Positions 59,866-64,000 of a stretch of DNA of 64,000 bases are shown here, piece after piece. Within the stretch, counting starts at the first letter, position 1; each line of letters starts with the position of its first letter. The position numbers and the translations under genes are program-made. The notes beneath the pieces were generated by a model. That model had not been told where the DNA came from, did no database searches, and saw only the letters and a list, made by a program, of their open reading frames with translations. This DNA is from CALBPI01 sp963922335. Lineage in GTDB: Bacteria; Pseudomonadota; Gammaproteobacteria; Steroidobacterales; Woeseiaceae. The stretch lies in NCBI GenBank assembly GCA_963922335.1, contig CAWUIB010000002.1, positions 248,001 through 312,000 of the forward strand, written 5' to 3'.

Positions 59866-61368
59866 ATGTCGACCAAGGCCACAGCACTGCCTTCCATGGA
59901 ACATCAGCAAGCACTTGCTCTGGACTTGTTTCAGGACGCAGGGTTCGCTCAACTTGTCCTTAGGAGTATTCCGGACGTTTTTTTCGTCAAGGACGCCCAA
60001 TACCGTCTGATTCTCGGCAATCCTGCACTGTTCTCGCTGTATCCGGATTCCATGCACGATCGGATTATCGGCTACACCACCGCAGAGGAGTACGACGAGG
60101 AACAAGCTGCCGCCTTTCTCGAAAACGACCGGATTGCGTTCGAAAAAGGTGAATCGGAAGTCTTCGAAACCCTCGATTTCCCCAATGGTAGGCGGGGCAC
60201 CCTCTACACCCGGAAGATTCGATTTCACGACGCCGAGGGCAGACCTTACCTACTCGGCATCGCGCGTGAGGTTACGGATATTATTGAAAAACAAAAAGCA
60301 CTCGAGGAGAGCGACGAGCGATACGAGCTCGCAGTACGAGGCCTGACCGTTGGCGTATGGGATTGGGATATCCCGAATGACACCATTTTGTGGTCTGCGC
60401 GCGCTCTGGAAGTCATCGGATTCTCGCCAAGCGGCGATGGTCCAACCTACGATCAGTTCTTCGAACTGGTGCACCCGGAAGATGTCACGACCGTCGTAGA
60501 CGGGATCGAAAAACATCTTCAAGATCGAATCCCTTACGACGTCGAATACCGTATTCGTCGCCCAGATGGTGCTGTGCGATGGATTCGAGCGCGAGCGCAA
60601 GCGATTTGGAGTGAGAACAACGATCCGATTCGCATGACAGGATCATTAGAGGACGTCACCACTCGAAAGCGATCTGAGCTATTGCTGATCCAACAGAACG
60701 AGCAGCTGAATGAGTTTGCGCATATTGCCTCCCATGACCTGAAGGCTCCTTTGCGAGGAATTAGTGCACATGTCGAAATGCTGCGAGAAGATCACGGAGC
60801 AGACCTCCCGGCCGAAGTGAACGTCCGTCTTGACCAGATGCAGAATCTTACACTGCGAATGGAGAGTCTGATTGTCGACTTACTGAAGCTCGCGAAAGTG
60901 GACCAGGGCGAGCGCTATGAAGTCGAGATTGATCTGAACAGCCTCGTCAGCAGCGCTGTAGAACTTATTCCTGAAGCAGAAACTGCTGATATCCAGATCC
61001 AGGCGCTGCCGCACCTCGCGTGTGAACCTGTAGCGGTACGTGAGCTATTCAAGAACCTCATTCAAAACGCACTGAAGTACAACCATTCGAAGCAAAAACG
61101 GATTGAAGTCTTCTGCACCAATCCGACCGCAGACACATCGATCGCCCGGATCATTGCCGTGCGCGACAACGGAATCGGCATTCCCAAGACCTACCACGAT
61201 ACGGTGTTCAAAATCTTCAGGCGGCTGCACGCCAAAGAGGAATTTGGCGGTGGCACCGGAGCGGGCCTGACCTTCGTCAAACGCATCGTCGAGCGGCATG
61301 GTGGGAAGATATGGATGGAGTCGGAGCCTGAGAAAGGCACAACCTTTTTCTTCACACTTTCGGTCTGA
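59866..61368 (+). CDS. PAS-domain sensor histidine kinase
   Basis: 500 residues from ATG 59866, five bases after GGAG. No membrane helices, so cytoplasmic. Two PAS domains occupy residues ~25-140 (SIPDVFFVKDAQYRLILGN) and ~150-265 (GVWDWDIPNDTILWSARALE, YRIRRPDGAVRWIRARAQAI). HisKA contains EFAHIASHDLKAPLRGI (phospho-His near 290) and HATPase_c contains FKNLIQNALKYN, IAVRDNGIGIPK and GTGAGLTFVKRI. The form resembles phytochrome-like or light/redox-sensing kinases, but no chromophore or heme site is evident. No response regulator is adjacent. Confidence 0.92.
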   Translation: MSTKATALPSMEHQQALALDLFQDAGFAQLVLRSIPDVFFVKDAQYRLILGNPALFSLYPDSMHDRIIGYTTAEEYDEEQAAAFLENDRIAFEKGESEVFETLDFPNGRRGTLYTRKIRFHDAEGRPYLLGIAREVTDIIEKQKALEESDERYELAVRGLTVGVWDWDIPNDTILWSARALEVIGFSPSGDGPTYDQFFELVHPEDVTTVVDGIEKHLQDRIPYDVEYRIRRPDGAVRWIRARAQAIWSENNDPIRMTGSLEDVTTRKRSELLLIQQNEQLNEFAHIASHDLKAPLRGISAHVEMLREDHGADLPAEVNVRLDQMQNLTLRMESLIVDLLKLAKVDQGERYEVEIDLNSLVSSAVELIPEAETADIQIQALPHLACEPVAVRELFKNLIQNALKYNHSKQKRIEVFCTNPTADTSIARIIAVRDNGIGIPKTYHDTVFKIFRRLHAKEEFGGGTGAGLTFVKRIVERHGGKIWMESEPEKGTTFFFTLSV

Positions 61369-61374
61369 CCAAAG

Positions 61375-61402
61375 AAAAAGGCCGGGCAAAGCCCGGCCTT
61401 TC
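61375..61402 (-). terminator. bidirectional terminator between the alpha operon and the PAS kinase
   Basis: GGCCGGGC (61380-61387), loop AAA, GCCCGGCC (61391-61398). Read on the minus strand it ends rplQ transcription with TTTTT (complement of 61375-61379); on the plus strand it follows the kinase stop with a shorter TTT. Confidence 0.93.
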
Positions 61403-61427
61403 AACTCGTACAGCCCCAAGCCTTGCG

Positions 61428-61814
61428 CTAGGCGTCCGCTGACTCCTGAGTCGGCTCAGGTTGATCCAGCAACTGCACCATGGCCATCGGCGCAGCGTCT
61501 CCCGGACGGAAGCCCATTTTGAGGATGCGCAGGTAGCCTCCCGGACGCTCCTTGAAGCGCGGGCCAAGTTCAACGAAGAGCTTGCCTACCGCATCTTTGT
61601 CGCGCAGACGGTCAAAGGCCAAACGACGATGCGCTACGCTGTCTTCCTTGGCGGTCGTAATCAGTGGCTCGATGACACGACGCAGTTCCTTAGCCTTCGG
61701 CAAGGTCGTCTTGATGGTCTCGTGCTTGATCAATGATGCCGCCATGTTGCGGTACATCGCCTTGCGGTGCGAGCTGTTGCGATTGAGCTTACGCCCTGAT
61801 TTCTTGTGTCGCAT
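61428..61814 (-). CDS. rplQ: 50S ribosomal protein L17
   Basis: 128 residues beginning MRHKKSGRKLNRNSSHRKAM, the diagnostic L17 start. It is the last gene of the alpha operon and ends before a terminator. The C-terminus (LLDQPEPTQESADA) is the usual variable acidic tail. L17 binds 23S rRNA near the exit tunnel. Confidence 0.98.
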   Translation of the reverse strand: MRHKKSGRKLNRNSSHRKAMYRNMAASLIKHETIKTTLPKAKELRRVIEPLITTAKEDSVAHRRLAFDRLRDKDAVGKLFVELGPRFKERPGGYLRILKMGFRPGDAAPMAMVQLLDQPEPTQESADA

Positions 61815-61859
61815 GACGCTTAATCCTGCTGATACTGTTTAAGGCTGTTGCCTCGAAGA

Positions 61860-62861
61860 TTAGGAACCGAGCAGCGTGCGATCGCTGCGCAGGCTTGCCG
61901 GCGGCCAGTTATCGACCTGCAGTCCAAGACCCAGCCCGTGGCTTTCCAGAACTTCTTTGATTTCCGTAAGTGATTTCTTGCCGAGGTTTGGCGTGCGGAG
62001 CAGCTCTACCTCTGTGCGTTGCACGAGATCACCAATGTAGTTGATGCTTTCCGCTTTCAAGCAGTTAGCCGAACGCACGGTCAACTCTAGTTCGTCCACC
62101 GGACGCAAAAGAATCGGATCGACCTGCGCTTCCGCAGAAGCAGCCGTGTTGTCTTCCTGACCCTGCAGGTCAACAAACACACTGAGCTGATCTTTAAGAA
62201 TGCTGCCCGCTCGGCGAATCGCTTCTTCAGGATCGATCGTCCCGTTCGTCTCGATATCGATGAGCAATTTATCGAGGTCAGTGCGCTGCTCTACACGCGC
62301 CGCGTCGACGCTGTAGGTCACCCGTCGAATTGGGCTAAAAGAGGCGTCCAACTGCAAACGACCGATTGGGCCTGTTTGCTCCTCAAACGTCGCTCGCTTG
62401 GCCGCTGGACGATACCCACGACCGCGTTCAACACGAAGCATCATTCGCAGTTCGCCATCTTTGGTCAAAGTGGCAATGACGTGATCCGGATTGGCGACTT
62501 CAACGTCATGGTCGGTCTGGATATCACCAGCAGTGACGGGTCCCGGACCTTGTTTGACGATAGTGAGCTCAGCACTCTCACGACCGTGCATGGTCAGAGC
62601 AACCTGTTTCAGGTTCAGGAGGATGTCGACAACATCTTCCTGCACGCCTTCGACGCTGGTGTACTCATGCAGTACGCCTTCGATTTCCGCTTCGACGATC
62701 GCCGCACCCGGCATCGAGGAAAGCAAAATTCGGCGCAGTGCATTACCCAGCGTGTGGCCGAAACCGCGCTCAAACGGCTCAATCGTCACACGCGCTTGCG
62801 TGTCATCGATCGGCGTTACTTTTACAACGCGTGGCTTCAGAAATTCATTGGTAGATTCCAT
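61860..62861 (-). CDS. rpoA: DNA-directed RNA polymerase subunit alpha
   Basis: 333 residues. The N-terminal assembly domain has VTIEPFERGFGHTLGNALRR and SSMPGAAIVEAEIEGVLHEY. The C-terminal domain has ELELTVRSANCLKAESINYI and TPNLGKKSLTEIKEVLESHG. Length matches the gammaproteobacterial norm. It lies between rpsD and rplQ, 45 bases before the latter. It dimerises to start polymerase assembly; the C-terminal domain contacts UP elements and activators. Confidence 0.99.
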   Translation of the reverse strand: MESTNEFLKPRVVKVTPIDDTQARVTIEPFERGFGHTLGNALRRILLSSMPGAAIVEAEIEGVLHEYTSVEGVQEDVVDILLNLKQVALTMHGRESAELTIVKQGPGPVTAGDIQTDHDVEVANPDHVIATLTKDGELRMMLRVERGRGYRPAAKRATFEEQTGPIGRLQLDASFSPIRRVTYSVDAARVEQRTDLDKLLIDIETNGTIDPEEAIRRAGSILKDQLSVFVDLQGQEDNTAASAEAQVDPILLRPVDELELTVRSANCLKAESINYIGDLVQRTEVELLRTPNLGKKSLTEIKEVLESHGLGLGLQVDNWPPASLRSDRTLLGS

Positions 62862-62917
62862 CAGAACCTTTACCTCTCTGTCTCGTAACTGTGATGTGGC
62901 CTGCTGCGAAGTCTCTA

Positions 62918-63538
62918 TTACTTCGAGTACAGCTCCACCACGAGGTTTTCGTTGATGTCGGGGAGGATATCTTCACGCTCTGGCAGAGCCTTCAGCGTGC
63001 CGACCATCTTGTCCGCGTCGACTTCAACCCACTCCGGGAACCCGATTTGACCGGCGATTTCCAGAGATGATTTGATCCGCAGCTGCTTCTTCGCTTTCTC
63101 GCGAACAGACACAACGTCACCACCATCAACCTGGTAGGACGGGATGTTCACGATGCTGCCGTTAACCTCGATGCCCTTGTGGCTCACGAGCTGACGTGCT
63201 TCTGCGCGCGTGGAGGCGAAGCCCATTCGGTACACCGTGTTATCAAGGCGTCCTTCGAGCAACTGCAACAGGTTCTCACCGGTTGAGCCTTTCCGTTGTG
63301 CCGCCTTCTTGTAGTAATTACGGAACTGGCGCTCCAGTACGCCGTACATACGACGCAATTTCTGCTTCTCACGCAGCTGCAGGCCGTAGTCGGAGATACG
63401 CGGGCGTCGAGCCGGCGCACCACCGGGAGGTACTTCCAGTTTGCACTTAGACTCCAGCGGGCGAACACCACTCTTCAAGAAGAGATCAGTGCCCTCGCGA
63501 CGGGAGAGCTTGCACTTGGGTCCAATATATCTTGCCAT
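62918..63538 (-). CDS. rpsD: 30S ribosomal protein S4
   Basis: 206 residues with MARYIGPKCKLSRREGTDLF and the S4 RNA-binding domain (LEGRLDNTVYRMGFASTRAE). In E. coli S4 binds 16S rRNA first and represses the alpha operon by binding a pseudoknot near rpsM; that site lies outside this window. Confidence 0.99.
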   Translation of the reverse strand: MARYIGPKCKLSRREGTDLFLKSGVRPLESKCKLEVPPGGAPARRPRISDYGLQLREKQKLRRMYGVLERQFRNYYKKAAQRKGSTGENLLQLLEGRLDNTVYRMGFASTRAEARQLVSHKGIEVNGSIVNIPSYQVDGGDVVSVREKAKKQLRIKSSLEIAGQIGFPEWVEVDADKMVGTLKALPEREDILPDINENLVVELYSK

Positions 63539-63562
63539 CTTTCGTTCCTGTCCCTGTTCTCG

Positions 63563-63949
63563 CTAGACGCGGCGCCGCTTCGGCGGCCGGCAGCCGTTGT
63601 GCGGGATCGGTGTGACGTCGTTGATGTGTTGAATCTTGTAGCCGCAGCCGTTCAACGCGCGAACCGCAGACTCACGTCCCGGGCCCGGGCCCCAAACGCG
63701 AACGTCAAGGTTCTTAAGCCCATATTCCTGTGCTGCACGTCCTGCCTTGTCAGCAGCGACCTGCGCTGCGAACGGCGTTGACTTACGCGAGCCGCGGAAC
63801 CCACAGCCACCGGCGGTTGCCCACGACAAAGCATTGCCCTGGCGATCGGTGATCGTGATGATCGTATTGTTGAACGAGGCGTGGATGTGCGCGATGCCAT
63901 CCTGAACCTGGCGTTTGATCTTCTTGCGAGAAGGTTTTGATTGAGCCAT
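63563..63949 (-). CDS. rpsK: 30S ribosomal protein S11
   Basis: 128 residues with HIHASFNNTIITITDRQGNA, GFRGSRKSTPFAAQVAADKA and the end HNGCRPPKRRRV, all diagnostic for S11. Spacing to rpsD is 24 bases, as usual in this operon. Confidence 0.99.
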   Translation of the reverse strand: MAQSKPSRKKIKRQVQDGIAHIHASFNNTIITITDRQGNALSWATAGGCGFRGSRKSTPFAAQVAADKAGRAAQEYGLKNLDVRVWGPGPGRESAVRALNGCGYKIQHINDVTPIPHNGCRPPKRRRV

Positions 63950-63964
63950 TTGTTTCGTTCCTGA

Positions 63965-64000
63965 TTATCGACGTACCGGACGACGCGGTCCCTTGCGGGT
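63965..64000 (-). CDS. rpsM: 30S ribosomal protein S13, C-terminal end only
   Basis: The last 11 codons before the right edge read TRKGPRRPVRR followed by TAA (63967-63965). This is the conserved C-terminus of S13 and its position before rpsK matches the standard alpha operon. The rest of the gene lies beyond the window. Confidence 0.93.
   Translation of the reverse strand, partial: TRKGPRRPVRR

Overview
The window looks like the chromosome of a free-living, Gram-negative gammaproteobacterium. The right edge carries the alpha operon order rpsM-rpsK-rpsD-rpoA-rplQ with gammaproteobacterial-type proteins. The rest is rich in outer-membrane proteins, lipoproteins, exported hydrolases, two sensor kinases and a sigma-factor/Ser-Thr-kinase pair. 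A marine or sediment heterotroph (Woeseiaceae-like or a neighbour) is my guess from gene content alone. I see no phage genes, transposases, integrases or CRISPR arrays. Genes are tightly packed, with ATGA/GTGA overlaps inside operons and four convergent pairs whose stop codons overlap.

Layout. 1-13654 (minus): the first 4551 codons of one uninterrupted giant gene that runs off the left edge. It encodes a secreted surface/outer-membrane protein with a signal peptide, many Ig-like/DUF11 modules (at least seven near-regular copies), SdrD/Cna-B-like modules, a canonical OmpA peptidoglycan-binding domain, a second degenerate OmpA-like domain, an internal signal-peptide-like segment and a beta-rich probable barrel. 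13.9-20.0 kb: an M28 peptidase, an XRE/2TM regulator, a DUF6090 protein, a GNAT acetyltransferase, a DUF5671 protein with a small partner, and a multi-TM protein. 20.2-22.6 kb: a GntR/FCD regulator with a palindromic operator over its own start, followed by a serine beta-lactamase-like hydrolase. 22.6-25.0 kb: a large membrane protein with an AIM24-like tail. 25.3 kb: tRNA-Ser(CGA) with its terminator. 25.4-27.8 kb: an FG-GAP/cadherin-like lipoprotein.

27.9-32.6 kb: a small oxidative cluster. A protein of unknown function, a GMC oxidoreductase and a VioB-type ferritin-like protein are translationally coupled; an ABM-domain protein, a DUF985 cupin and another unknown gene lie beside them. Next come a large AAA ATPase, a DUF305-LVIVD exported protein, a lipoprotein, a Ser/Thr kinase converging on its ECF sigma factor (38.7-41.6 kb), and an HAE3/RND permease with a LolA-like protein and a DUF1302-like outer-membrane protein (41.7-46.1 kb). 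A hybrid histidine kinase, a DUF885 lipoprotein, DUF2189, trpS, ggt and divergent pepQ follow.

55.0-64.0 kb: pterin carbinolamine dehydratase with a DUF3291 protein, a DUF3015 protein, a DUF4105 (Lnb-type) protein, an SDR, a lysine-rich histone-H1-like protein, a PAS histidine kinase, a bidirectional terminator and the ribosomal alpha operon entering from the right edge.
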